Both the position numbers and the translations under genes were made by a program. From Kamptonema formosum PCC 10802 (lineage in GTDB: Bacteria > Cyanobacteriota > Cyanobacteriia > Cyanobacteriales > Oscillatoriaceae), in contig NZ_KB235948.1 in assembly GCF_000332335.1 (NCBI RefSeq), positions 4,758,635 through 4,822,634 of the forward strand: a stretch of 64,000 nt of DNA. The letters run 5' to 3'. Shown piece after piece: positions 15,021 through 24,600 of the stretch (positions within the stretch are counted from its first letter, which is position 1; each line of letters opens with the position of its first letter). The notes under the pieces are model-generated. The model saw only the letters and a list, made by a program, of their open reading frames with translations. It searched no databases and had not been told where the DNA came from.

Positions 15021-15821
15021 GTGAATCTGGAAGTAAAAGAAGTATTCGAGAAAGGCGGGCCGGCCATGTGGCCGCTGCTGGCCCTGTCAGTCCTGTCTGT
15101 CGCTACAATTATGGAGCGGCTGTGGTTCTGGGCAAACATCGCGCTCAAAGAAAAGGCAATTGTCAATCGAGTGCTGGAAGCGGCTCGTCACGACTGGCGA
15201 ATGGCCAACGAGCTGGCCAGACAAGCGGACGGGCAGCCCATCGGGCGATTTCTCCACGCGCCGCTGCGGCTGGCCAACCCGGAGCCAGAACTGTTCCGGC
15301 TGGCGCTGGAGGCGGCGGCGGACGAGGAGTTGGCCTCGATGCGGCGGGGGGACAAAATCCTGGAAGCAGTAATAGCTCTAGCCCCACTGTTAGGGTTGCT
15401 CGGCACTGTTCTGGGGCTGATCAACTCTCTGGGATCTATCCGTCTCGGCGATTTGGGAACCTCTTCGGCGGCTGGGGTGACGCTGGGAATCGGCGAGGCG
15501 CTAATCAGTACGGCCACCGGCCTGATTGTGGCCATTACCAGTCTGGCGTTCTACCGGCTGTTTCAGGCGTTTTTGTTCAACCAGGTGAAGATTTTCCGCA
15601 GAGCGGGGAATGAATTGGAGCTGCTGTACCGGCAGTTCTGGCCCACGGCGAGGGAGAATGGCACTGTGCTGGAAAAGAGTGACGCCCCCACCGAGCCGGC
15701 AGCGCCAATAGAGAATTCTGTCAAGCCGGAAAAAGCGCTCAAGCCGGCAGCGCCACCGGAGGAGCCCAGCGTTTGGGAGGACTCGAAGCCGGTGGAAGCT
15801 CCGGACTCGGGGGGCAGCTAG
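15021..15821 (+). CDS. exbB: ExbB/TolQ/MotA-family proton channel protein
   Basis: A 266-residue protein of the MotA/TolQ/ExbB family, the proton-channel subunit that powers TonB-type transport or similar energy transfer. GTG 15021 is chosen as start because the family begins about 15 residues before [24 protein letters not shown], the first membrane segment. Two more membrane helices lie in [19 protein letters not shown] and [21 protein letters not shown], the most conserved region. The C-terminal ~60 residues are Pro/Ala/Lys-rich and cytoplasmic. The ExbD partner gene follows 350 bases downstream. Confidence 0.9.
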   Translation: MNLEVKEVFEKGGPAMWPLLALSVLSVATIMERLWFWANIALKEKAIVNRVLEAARHDWRMANELARQADGQPIGRFLHAPLRLANPEPELFRLALEAAADEELASMRRGDKILEAVIALAPLLGLLGTVLGLINSLGSIRLGDLGTSSAAGVTLGIGEALISTATGLIVAITSLAFYRLFQAFLFNQVKIFRRAGNELELLYRQFWPTARENGTVLEKSDAPTEPAAPIENSVKPEKALKPAAPPEEPSVWEDSKPVEAPDSGGS

Positions 15822-15823
15822 CC

Positions 15824-15934
15824 GTTTTAATCCCGTTGCCGGGATTCAGCTGGCCAAAAATCATCCGCTCCTACCCCCTGCTGAAATCATTGTCGCATTC
15901 ATTTGGGCTTCTTTGCACAACGGGGATGCTCCCG
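15824..15934 (+). repeat. ~112 bp dispersed element, copy A
   Basis: Starts with GTTTTAATCCCGTTGCCGGGATT, then CAGCTGGCCAAAAATC, CCCCCTGCTGAAATCATT, GTCGCATTC, and ends CACAACGGGGATGCTCCC. Three more copies are at 46058 (minus), 53283 and 53958. It begins 3 bases after the exbB stop codon. Confidence 0.85.
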
Positions 15935-16167
15935 TGCTGCCCCACCTGCAGCGCCGGTGAACACATCTGAGAAACCGGGTTCCTTTGGCCAACAGCAAGT
16001 GGACCTCACACCAGCGCGAAAGTTTGGCTGCCATTATTGCCAGCCCCCTCTTCCCCCCCATCCCCATAGGGGGCCCCGAGCCCCCCCAGCCCCCTCTCCC
16101 ACAAGGGGAGAGGGGGAGTAAGAAAACGCTAGAAAACTCCCCCAAGATTGGGCCAACCAGCTGCACC

Positions 16168-16908
16168 ATGAAGATTAACCTGGACTCTCCCGCTGAAGAA
16201 GCTCGGATTGAAATCATCCCTTTGATAGATGTAATTTTTTGCATTCTGACGTTTTTCATCCTGGCGGCTTTGCAACTGACGCGCCAGCAGGCGATTACTG
16301 TGGATTTGCCGAAGGCCAGCACCGGCCAGCCCCAAGTGCGGCAGATGCTGCTGGTCAGCGTCAGCGCCCAAGGTCAAGTCTACGTGGAACAGACTCAGGT
16401 GTTCAGCGCGGATCAGCTAACTCAGGCGGTGCGGGACTATCGCGCCCTGAACCCCACGGGGCTGATGGTGCTGTACGCTTCCAAGGATGCCAAATATAAT
16501 GATGTGGTGCAGGTGCTCGACAGGATGCGCGAAGTGGGGGGCGACCGCGTTGCCCTGGCCACTCTGCCCGGTGCGGAGGTTAAGCCGGCTAATTCTAATC
16601 CTCAGACGCAGGTGATTCCTGGAGTTCCAAATTTGACTTTACCCCCTAGCGCCAGTCCAGCGGCTCCGCTCAATCCCCCGGCTGCTCCTAAGTCGGGGGC
16701 GACGTTCGATCCGGCGAAGGTGCTGCCGGCTGTTCCCGGACAAGTGCCCTCCGCCCCCGCGCCCTCCGTTCCCGCGCCGGCAATTCCTGCGCCAGCAATT
16801 CCTGCGCCGGCAATTCCTGCGCCGGCAATTCCTGCGCCGGCAATTCCTGCGCCGGCAATTCCTGCGCCGCCTGCCGGTGCCGGTGGGGGTGGGGGGGGTG
16901 CGCAGTAG
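16168..16908 (+). CDS. exbD: ExbD/TolR-family protein with Pro-Ala repeat tail
   Basis: A 246-residue biopolymer-transport protein, partner of ExbB. ATG 16168 is used because it gives the usual N-terminus with LDSPAEEARIEIIPLIDVIF, whose Asp in the membrane helix (PLIDVIFCILTFFILAALQ) carries protons. The periplasmic domain runs to about residue 145. It is followed by a long Pro/Ala tail with six exact copies of a five-residue unit (PAIPA phase) and a Gly-rich end. The tail is unusual for ExbD and could span the peptidoglycan. The frame is open upstream to 15985, but that part is repeat-like. Confidence 0.88.
   Translation: MKINLDSPAEEARIEIIPLIDVIFCILTFFILAALQLTRQQAITVDLPKASTGQPQVRQMLLVSVSAQGQVYVEQTQVFSADQLTQAVRDYRALNPTGLMVLYASKDAKYNDVVQVLDRMREVGGDRVALATLPGAEVKPANSNPQTQVIPGVPNLTLPPSASPAAPLNPPAAPKSGATFDPAKVLPAVPGQVPSAPAPSVPAPAIPAPAIPAPAIPAPAIPAPAIPAPAIPAPPAGAGGGGGGAQ
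16774..16863 (+). repeat. 15-bp tandem repeat inside exbD
   Basis: Six copies of GCGCCGGCAATTCCT (one with a single change) in the reading frame, encoding APAIP repeats. Copy number probably varies between strains. Confidence 0.9.
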
Positions 16909-16996
16909 TGCCGGTGTGTGGGAGAATTCCAGCAGCAGTATAGCGCAAAAGTAGTGCTTGCGCTAAAATGTTTTGGGGGGAAAGCATACATGGCTT

Positions 16997-17061
16997 CCAG
17001 ACGCGATTTATCGCGTCTCTACAAGAGATGCCAGACGCGATAAATCGCGTCTCTACAAGAG
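16997..17061 (+). repeat. AGACGCGATTTATCGCGTCT palindrome, two tandem copies
   Basis: Two 31-base units, CCAGACGCGATWWATCGCGTC plus TCTACAAGAG, 34 bases apart. The second ends 22 bases before the next start codon. Each can form a strong hairpin. Confidence 0.85.
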
Positions 17062-17083
17062 TTAACCATAGTAAATAGGCAAG

Positions 17084-18409
17084 ATGGATAAGCAAGATTT
17101 CGAGTTGAGCGAGAAAATTCGCCAGCAATTTGACACCGCTCCTTATCCCAGACAGGGGCTAGACGAATCCCCAAAAGATGACTATAATTTTCTCTATATT
17201 CACAACTTGGTGACTCCCTACTATTTAAGAAACAAAAAAATTATAGAAACAGAAGGGAAAGTTATTTTAGATGCCGGTTGTGGCAGTGGCTACAAAGCAT
17301 TGGCACTGGCAGAAGCCAATCCAGGAGCGAAAATTGTAGGGATTGACCTGTCAGAGCAGTCAGTAAAATTTGCGCGGCAGCGGCTGGAATATCACGGGTT
17401 TGAGAATGCAGAATTTTATGCGATGCCAATAGAGTATCTACCGAGCTTAGGCATAGAATTTGACTATATCAACTGCGACGAGGTTCTCTATCTGATGCCG
17501 GATTTAGTGGCGGGGTTGCGGGCGCTGAAGTCCGCACTAAAACCAGAGGGAATCATCCGGGGCAATTTGCACAGCTTATATCAGCGGGAATCCTTATTTC
17601 GCGCTCAGGAACTTTTCAAAATGATGGGGCTGATGGATGAAAATCCGCGCGAGTTGGAGATGGAGATTGTGCGGGAAACGATGAAAGCCTTGAAAGACGA
17701 TAGCAAGCTAAAGGCACAAACCTGGAAGCCTAGCTATGAAACCGATGACCAGACGATTCTATCGAATTTTTTATTAGTGGGAGACAGGGGCTATACAGTC
17801 CCGCAACTGTTCTCTGTCTTGAGAGCCGCTGACTTGGAGTTTGTCAGTATGGTAAATTGGCGGCAGTGGGAGGTGACAGACCTGTTCAAGGAGCCGGATG
17901 ATTTGCCGGCGTTCCTGGCCATGAGCTGGCCCGAAATTGCCCTGGAAGACCGGCTGCACATGTATGAGCTGCTGCATCCCATCCACCGCCTGCTTGACTT
18001 CTGGTGTGGCCAGCAAAACCAGGCTCAGCCTTTTGTGCCGGTGGAGGAATGGACGGACTCAGACTGGCTGGGGGCGCGGGTGCAGCTGCACCCCCAGCTG
18101 AGAAACGCTAAGCAGCGCGAAGACCTGCTCAACTGTGTCGCCAACCAGCGACCCTATGAAATTAGCAAATATGTTCAGACCCCGGCTCTGGCTCCTGTTA
18201 TGCTAGGGAACAGTATCGCGGCTTGTCTGCTGCCCCTCTGGGAGGGGGCGCAGCCGGTTCCCGCCCTGGTAGAACGCTGGCTCAAGGTTAGGTCGGTGGA
18301 TGCCGTCACCTTGGAGCCGGTGAGCGAGCAGACGGCTTTCGAGGAGGTCAAGGGGCTGTTGAGCGACCTGGAAGCCTTTCTGTATGTGCTTTTGGAGCGC
18401 TCAGCTTGA
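17084..18409 (+). CDS. Class I SAM-dependent methyltransferase, two-part
   Basis: A 441-residue protein. The N-terminal half is a Rossmann methyltransferase: VILDAGCGSGYKALALAEA is the SAM-binding motif I (about residue 60-78), KIVGIDLSEQSVKFARQRL is motif II and YINCDEVLYLMP is motif post-II. The C-terminal ~200 residues resemble the extra domain found in some cyanobacterial class I methyltransferases, with no catalytic motif I recognise. Substrate is unknown. It is followed on the same strand by a type IV pilin and a SPINDLY-like glycosyltransferase. Confidence 0.88.
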   Translation: MDKQDFELSEKIRQQFDTAPYPRQGLDESPKDDYNFLYIHNLVTPYYLRNKKIIETEGKVILDAGCGSGYKALALAEANPGAKIVGIDLSEQSVKFARQRLEYHGFENAEFYAMPIEYLPSLGIEFDYINCDEVLYLMPDLVAGLRALKSALKPEGIIRGNLHSLYQRESLFRAQELFKMMGLMDENPRELEMEIVRETMKALKDDSKLKAQTWKPSYETDDQTILSNFLLVGDRGYTVPQLFSVLRAADLEFVSMVNWRQWEVTDLFKEPDDLPAFLAMSWPEIALEDRLHMYELLHPIHRLLDFWCGQQNQAQPFVPVEEWTDSDWLGARVQLHPQLRNAKQREDLLNCVANQRPYEISKYVQTPALAPVMLGNSIAACLLPLWEGAQPVPALVERWLKVRSVDAVTLEPVSEQTAFEEVKGLLSDLEAFLYVLLERSA

Positions 18410-18415
18410 AGGGGC

Positions 18416-18562
18416 AAAAAAATTTTGTCTGGGGGTGATATGAAACTGAGCGAAAGTGGGTAAGCTACATTATTTTGGATAAATAGCCATGAGAGCGCTT
18501 AAAGACGAGGAAAAAAATTTTTGCCGGTGGTGATATGAAACTGAGCGAGGGTGGGTAAGTTA
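18416..18562 (+). repeat. Direct repeat pair upstream of pilin gene
   Basis: Two ~52-base direct repeats (18416-18467 and 18511-18562), 95 bases apart, beginning AAAAAAATTTT. Each contains GGTGATATGAAACTGAGCGA and an identical-length mini-frame: ATG to TAA at 18440-18463 (MKLSESG) and at 18535-18558 (MKLSEGG). They lie 50-200 bases upstream of the pilin start and may act in its leader. Confidence 0.75.
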
Positions 18563-18612
18563 TATCCAGGAGAAAGAAATCGAGCATCCCACACCTCACG
18601 GAGACGTTCTAT

Positions 18613-19143
18613 ATGAAGACCGAATTTAAGGCCAAGTTCCTGCAACACCTGAACAAGAGAAAAGAGGACAAAGGTTTCACCCTGATTGAACTGCTAGTTG
18701 TGGTTATCATCATCGGGATTCTGGCTGCTGTCGCGTTGCCCTCTCTCCTCAGCCAGACGAACAAAGCGAAGCAGGTGGAAGCTAGAAACAACGTTGGTGC
18801 CATGAACCGGGCGCAGCAAGCAGTCTATACGGAAAAGGGTTCCTGGGCAACTGATATGACAGGTATGGGCGTTGGCATCAAAACCGACACCACAAATTAT
18901 AGCTACTCAATCGCCGGACAGAGTCAGGATACCGGCATCGCCCATCTGGCCACAGCTAAGTTGAAAAACCTAAAGCCCTACGCAGGTCTTGTGTGGACTG
19001 TAACTGAAAACTCACAAAGTACTACCCGAGCCATCCTGTGTGAGGAACTCCAGCCGGCTACGGGAACTAGTCAAGCGCCAACTATTACTACTTATGCAGA
19101 TAATAAAACTGACTGTTCAGGTATGTCTGTACTAGGCAAGTAG
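18613..19143 (+). CDS. pilA: Type IV pilin (PilA-like major pilin)
   Basis: A 176-residue prepilin. The cleavage motif KGFTLIELLVVVIIIGILAA begins at residue 21; cleavage after Gly by PilD leaves an N-methyl-Phe and Glu5. A long leader rich in Lys precedes it. The rest of N-terminal helix alpha-1 is hydrophobic. The globular domain has two Cys near the C-terminus (ILCEEL and TDCSGM), forming the usual D-region disulfide. Its product is a surface pilus subunit for motility or DNA uptake. A clear terminator follows at 19201. A glycosyltransferase gene follows and could modify it; that link is inferred. Confidence 0.92.
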   Translation: MKTEFKAKFLQHLNKRKEDKGFTLIELLVVVIIIGILAAVALPSLLSQTNKAKQVEARNNVGAMNRAQQAVYTEKGSWATDMTGMGVGIKTDTTNYSYSIAGQSQDTGIAHLATAKLKNLKPYAGLVWTVTENSQSTTRAILCEELQPATGTSQAPTITTYADNKTDCSGMSVLGK

Positions 19144-19200
19144 GGCAGATATGCCACCGGCATCCGTCTGAGGCAATCGCAGTTAATCTGCTGTTGTCTG

Positions 19201-19234
19201 GAGTGGGTAGTGTATGCTACCCACTCTGTTTATA
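19201..19234 (+). terminator. Terminator after pilin gene
   Basis: A perfect 10-bp stem, GAGTGGGTAG (19201-19210) and CTACCCACTC (19217-19226), loop TGTATG, followed by TGTTTAT. Placed 58 bases after the pilin stop and 34 before the next start. Confidence 0.75.
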
Positions 19235-19267
19235 TTCCATCACCCGGCATTTTTATAAGTAATTTTT

Positions 19268-21508
19268 ATGACTTCTGGGAGCAGTGCAACAATTTATGCT
19301 AATTGGTTAAAAGAAGCCAATCAATACTTCATCCAAGGAGACTACAGCAAGGCAATTAGCCTCTATGAACAGGCAATTGAGGCTGAACCTGATGTGAAGT
19401 CCCATTACTGGCACTTGGGGTTGCTGTTGCTCTTGCAGGGGCAAGAGGCAGAGGCTCACACAACCTGGCTGCTGGGAATGGTGGATGGCGAAGCGGAAGA
19501 AGTAGAGGAGTGGACAGGGGAACTCGTACAAGTCCTGCAAACAGAAGCCCAGCGGCGGGAAGCGCTGGAAGATAATTCGGTAGCTTGGCTGATTCGGGGG
19601 CATATCCGAGAGCTTCAGCCAGCAGATATTAACAACCTGCTGTATCTGATTGAACTAGCCATCAAGCTGGAAAGATTTACAGCAGATGAGCTAGATGCCT
19701 GGAAGTTAATTGAACTGTTGCAGGCAGAGGAACCTGCCAGCGCTGATGCCGATTTGCTACTTCAGGTATTAAAGAATGTTCTAAAATGCGCCCCGCTGCA
19801 CCCTTCATCTCTGGAATTTGCAGAAGCTTGTCTGCCTTATGTTCACCAACATCGTGATTTTTACAATGTGATGCTCTACGCCGCCGTCGAAGTCGGCCAC
19901 TCGCTGGGGAGACACACCATTGCAGCATCAATTGTAGAGTTGTGTCTGCGGGTGGATGCCAACCATACAGAAACCTTGCGACATCTCGCTACTTTTTCTC
20001 AAAATGCGGCTGACTATGCTAAAGGCATAGAGATGGCTAAACGGTGCTATTCTCTTGTTGAGACGCTGCCAGAGAAAGTTTTTGCAAATCACTTGATCAT
20101 TCGAGGGCTTCTAGGAGCAGTCGGGTACTGGGAGGACGCCTGTTCTGCTTTGCAGCTGCAAGAATCACTGCTGTTGGAGCTTGTGGCACAAGAGCCGGCA
20201 GAACTTCCCCAACCTACGGTGTCTCGCATGCTGACTTCAGTGTACTTTTTCCCCTACTTTCGGGATCAGCCGCAGCAAAACAGACTGATTCAGAATCAGG
20301 TAGCGCGGCTTTGCCAGTCTTATTATATAAGTTATGCCAGAGAAGGAGTGGAGTCCTACTATCAGAGACATGTCAACAGGAAAAACAAGGAGACTGGTTC
20401 GAGAACGAAACCTTTGAAGATTGGCTATATATCTCATTGCCTAAAAAGCCATTCTGTAGGCTGGCTGGCTCGATGGATATTTCAAGATCATGATAGGGAG
20501 CGCTTTCAAGTTCATGCCTATCTTGTCGGGTATGGGGAGACAGGCGACCCCTTGCAAGAATGGTATGTAAATCAGGTTTACAAAGCTCATAAATTAGGAG
20601 CTGACAATCAGCAAATAGCTGAGCAAATTTATCAAGATGAGATTGATATTTTAATTGATCTGGACAGTTTGACTCTCGACATTACCTGTGAGGTAATGGC
20701 ACTAAAACCAGCTCCTGTTCAAGTCACTTGGCTGGGTTGGGATGCGTCGGGACTCCCTGCTATTGATTACTATATTGCAGATCCCTATGTTTTGCCAGAG
20801 TCGGCTCAGGATTACTACACGGAAAAAATCTGGCGGTTGCCCCAAACTTATATAGCGGTGAATGGGTTTGAGGTCGGTGTGCCGACGCTGCGGCGCGAGC
20901 AGCTGGATATTCCAACTGATGCCGTGGTTTATTATAGCGGTCAGGGGGGCTACAAGCGGCATCGCGATACAGCGCGACTGCAGATGAAAATTCTTAAAGA
21001 AGTGCCGAACAGTTACTTCTTGATTAAAGGTAAGGCTGACCAAGAGTCAATTACAAGCTTCTTTATCCAGCTGGCAGAGGAAGAAGGAGTGGATGGGGAG
21101 CGCTTGCGATTTCTGCCAAGCGATCCCTCTGAGGCAATTCACCGCGCCAATTTAGGCATTGCGGATGTAGTTCTGGATACCTACCCCTATAACGGCGCTA
21201 CTACGACTCTGGAAACTCTGTGGATGGGCGTTCCTCTGGTGACGCGGGTGGGACAGCAATTTGCTGCCCGCAACAGTTACACGATGATGGTGAATGCCGG
21301 GGTAACGGAAGGGATTGCCTGGACGGATGAAGAATATGTGGAGTGGGGGATTCGCTTGGGGAAAGATCCTGTCCTGCGGCAACAAATTTCCTGGCGATTG
21401 CGACAATCGCGGCAAACCTCTCCCCTGTGGAACGCGAAACAATTCACTCGCGAGATGGAGAATGCCTACGAGCAAATGTGGGCGATCTACATGGAAGGGG
21501 GTCAATAG
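19268..21508 (+). CDS. TPR protein with SPINDLY/O-GlcNAc-transferase-like glycosyltransferase domain
   Basis: A 746-residue protein. Residues about 10-70 form TPR helices (SKAISLYEQAIEAEPD, YWHLGLLLLLQG), with more helical repeats to about 340. The C-terminal half (about 380-740) is a glycosyltransferase family 41 domain with IGYISHCLKSHSVGW, PAPVQVTWLGW, GLPAIDYYIADPYVLP, YSGQGGYKRHRD and the nucleotide-sugar site TYPYNGATTTLETLWMGVPL. Such enzymes add sugar from a UDP- or GDP-sugar to Ser/Thr. Being directly behind pilA, pilin is a plausible target. Confidence 0.9.
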   Translation: MTSGSSATIYANWLKEANQYFIQGDYSKAISLYEQAIEAEPDVKSHYWHLGLLLLLQGQEAEAHTTWLLGMVDGEAEEVEEWTGELVQVLQTEAQRREALEDNSVAWLIRGHIRELQPADINNLLYLIELAIKLERFTADELDAWKLIELLQAEEPASADADLLLQVLKNVLKCAPLHPSSLEFAEACLPYVHQHRDFYNVMLYAAVEVGHSLGRHTIAASIVELCLRVDANHTETLRHLATFSQNAADYAKGIEMAKRCYSLVETLPEKVFANHLIIRGLLGAVGYWEDACSALQLQESLLLELVAQEPAELPQPTVSRMLTSVYFFPYFRDQPQQNRLIQNQVARLCQSYYISYAREGVESYYQRHVNRKNKETGSRTKPLKIGYISHCLKSHSVGWLARWIFQDHDRERFQVHAYLVGYGETGDPLQEWYVNQVYKAHKLGADNQQIAEQIYQDEIDILIDLDSLTLDITCEVMALKPAPVQVTWLGWDASGLPAIDYYIADPYVLPESAQDYYTEKIWRLPQTYIAVNGFEVGVPTLRREQLDIPTDAVVYYSGQGGYKRHRDTARLQMKILKEVPNSYFLIKGKADQESITSFFIQLAEEEGVDGERLRFLPSDPSEAIHRANLGIADVVLDTYPYNGATTTLETLWMGVPLVTRVGQQFAARNSYTMMVNAGVTEGIAWTDEEYVEWGIRLGKDPVLRQQISWRLRQSRQTSPLWNAKQFTREMENAYEQMWAIYMEGGQ

Positions 21509-21533
21509 TTAAGTAGGGCCGGTTAAAATATTT

Positions 21534-21568
21534 CAGAAACCCGGTTTCTTAAAAAAACCGGGTTTCTT
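21534..21568. repeat. AGAAACCCGGTTTCTT palindrome between convergent genes
   Basis: Hairpin CAGAAACCCGGTTTCTT / AAACCGGGTTTCTT located between two convergent genes (stops at 21508 and 21624). It could end transcription in both directions. Confidence 0.8.
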
Positions 21569-21623
21569 AACCTCGGACACTCTTTTGGGTTTTTTCTGCC
21601 TGCTACTAGGATTTGACCGGCAC

Positions 21624-24600
21624 TTACCTCAGTTCCCAAGCTCCCGTCTCTGACTGAACAGTCCGCTTATCGCTGAGGCTGTTCAAATCACATGAGGGAA
21701 TAGTTTCAGCTTTCGCTTCCGCGATCGCCTGTTTGTTTTCGCTTTCCAAGACAATTCGAGCGTGGAGGCGGGGCAACAGGGCTTCCCACTGCATTTCACC
21801 CAGCTGTCCCACCAGAGAAATTTCTGGCCCATCTGTCACGTCTAAATCTTCCTGCATGAGAAGATTCATGGTAACGCTGGATAAAATGAGATTGGCATCT
21901 TCCTCAGAAATGTTGCTGGCATCGACCAGCAGAGTCATGCGACTTTTATCGGGGTGAGTGACAGCCGCCCTGATGACTCCCTCCAATTCCACACCTAGGG
22001 ACTCTTCGGGCTGTGACCAATCTGGAAAAATGATAAAATTAATGTCGCTCAGCTTAAGAGGAAGGAGAGTCGCTTCAATCAGCGCAGAACTCACCTTTTG
22101 AGCCATTGATGACCAGGAAAACTTTTTCGCTTGTTCCAGCCCTGCTGCAATTAGTGAGTTGCGCACCTCTGGCTTTTGGACATCGCACAGGGCATTGGCC
22201 ATTCCATTAACATCTTCATCACTCACATATAAGGCGGCTTTCCCCGCCACTTCCGGAATTGAGGCATTGGCACAAGTAATCACTGGGCACCCGCAGGACA
22301 TTGCCTCCAGAACAGGCAGCCCAAAACCTTCGTACTTCGAGGGATACACCAGCGCTACCGCACCGGCATACGCCAATCTCAGTTCCTCATCGCTGAGTTG
22401 CAGCATGTGAACAGCAATCCCCGATGTGTGAGCTCTCAACTCGGGTGGCAGCAAACCGCCGCTCCCCGTGCAAACAATCTCAAAGCCATGTTTGGTGGCG
22501 AGCTGAGCGAGTCCTTGGAAAAACAAGATAGAGTTTTTGTAACTGCTCCCAACACCAACCCCAAGGAAGTAGGGTTTTGAGATGCCGTACTTTGTTTTAA
22601 ACCGGCTGATCTCATCCGGGCTGGCTGGCGAGAAAATCTTTTGCACCCCACAGTGGGCTACGGTAACAGATTCCGGAGATATCTCGGGAAAAAACTTTAT
22701 TAAGTCCCGCGCGGTATTTTCAGAAATTGAAATATACGCAGAGGCGTGACCGATACCGTAATGCTTCTCTCGCCACATGGGCTCTCTGAGGTCAGCGCCC
22801 ACAATTTCGGGAATCATGTCATACGCCATGAAAACCGACGGCGCTGACAGGGGGGTTGTGTAGTAGGTTGAAATAAATAAGTCAGCCCCCTGTTCGTCGC
22901 AAACCTGCTGCAGCATTTCCCGATCCGCCGAGGTGCTGTTATAATCATAAGGAGGCACGAGAAGATACTTGATGCCCGGAACGGCTGGAGCAGTTCCGGC
23001 GCGATCGAGAACAACAATATGCTGAGCGAAACTTTTTCCCGCCCATTCTTCAAGCAAGGAGCGCCAGACACGGGCAATGCCGGTTTGATAGAACTGGAAG
23101 AATATAGCGTCAATCAGAATGGTGGGAGGCTGTGTCTTAGTTGCTGCCGGCTGGCTCTGTGACTCCTCTGGCTGCACAAAGCGCCAAACATTGCTGCTGG
23201 GTTCTTTCTGTGCGATTGGCACTACAGCGCATGACTCCGCCGTGTCAACCATCGTTGCGTCCCCCACCCAGGGAAAATACTCACGCAATAGAACGGGAAA
23301 TTTAGTCTGCTCCTGCAAAGATGCCCACCAGGATACAGCATTGGCATAACCGTAGTATTGCTCTTTAAATTTCAACTGATCGGGTGTCACATAGGCAAAA
23401 TGCTGGAAAACCAACCCCTGTTTTTCTGTTTCTTCATGTCGAAAGGGGTTGACTGCTGCCACATCCTGAAACTGGCCATCGGGTAAAGGTTCAGCTAATC
23501 TTGGGGGCTCGTGCGACGCCCAGCGCATTCCGGGTTTGAACCTCCAGGTGCGCAACCAGTCTTGTGCGGGATTCTGCGCGTAACAGTTCCGAGTGCTAAT
23601 AACGAGCTTCTCTCCGACAAAATACCAGCACCAGTAGAAAGCAGCTGTTTTTTCAGGATTGTTGACGAACATCAGTCGCGCTTTACAGATTTGCTCGACT
23701 GTCCACAGTTCATCTACATCCACTTGCCAGAGCAAACACTCCTCCTGAATGTTTGCCAGCGGTGCGCTCACCATTTCGCGCTTCCCGTCCCAGAAAACCC
23801 CCGCCGGTTTGCGATAAATCGTGACATTTTCTGGATAGAGCTGCGCCAGTTCGTCCAGGTATTCTGTTGTGCCGTCAGTGCTGCGTCCGTTGCGGTGGAT
23901 TTCATCAGCAATCCGTCCCCCCAGCTGCAAACTCCAGGCGGTATCATGTTTCAAATCTGCTACCCCTTCAACAATATGCCAGTGCCATTTGAAGGGAAGT
24001 TGCTTGAATATGTCAATATGGTAGCGGATGAAGGGTTCGCCATTCAGGACAATGGTAAAGAAATGAATGGGAAAGGTAGGAAAAGCAATGTAATTTTCGT
24101 AAAAAGAGTCTGAATCTATTGCTTCTTCCCCGATCTCTCCATTTTCAACGATGCGGTGACACTCATAACCATTTTTTAATAAAAACCCAAAAGTTTCTAC
24201 AGCGCTTCGATTCAACCCCTCTAACATCTTGTGAGATATTTCAAACTGAATAAAGCGAATGGCTTTTCTCTCTAAAAGACCCACCGCCCCCCGCAGAGCA
24301 TCACTTTCGGCACCTTCAACGTCAAGCTTTAAATAATCTATAAACTGAATATTCTGTTTTTCACAAAAAGAGTCTAGCGTTATGCTTTCCACTATTTCAG
24401 TTTTTATAATGGGGACATATTCGCTAGGATTAGCAGGATTCAGCATCTGCGGTTTGCCGATACTATTCCAAGCCGAGTAATCTTCTGGAAATTCATTCAA
24501 TTCAATTGTTTTATTTTCCGAATAAACGGCTTTTTGGAAAATTTCTACATTTTTACATCCATATTTACCTATCCGCGCTTGGAGTTTCCTGAAAGTATTT

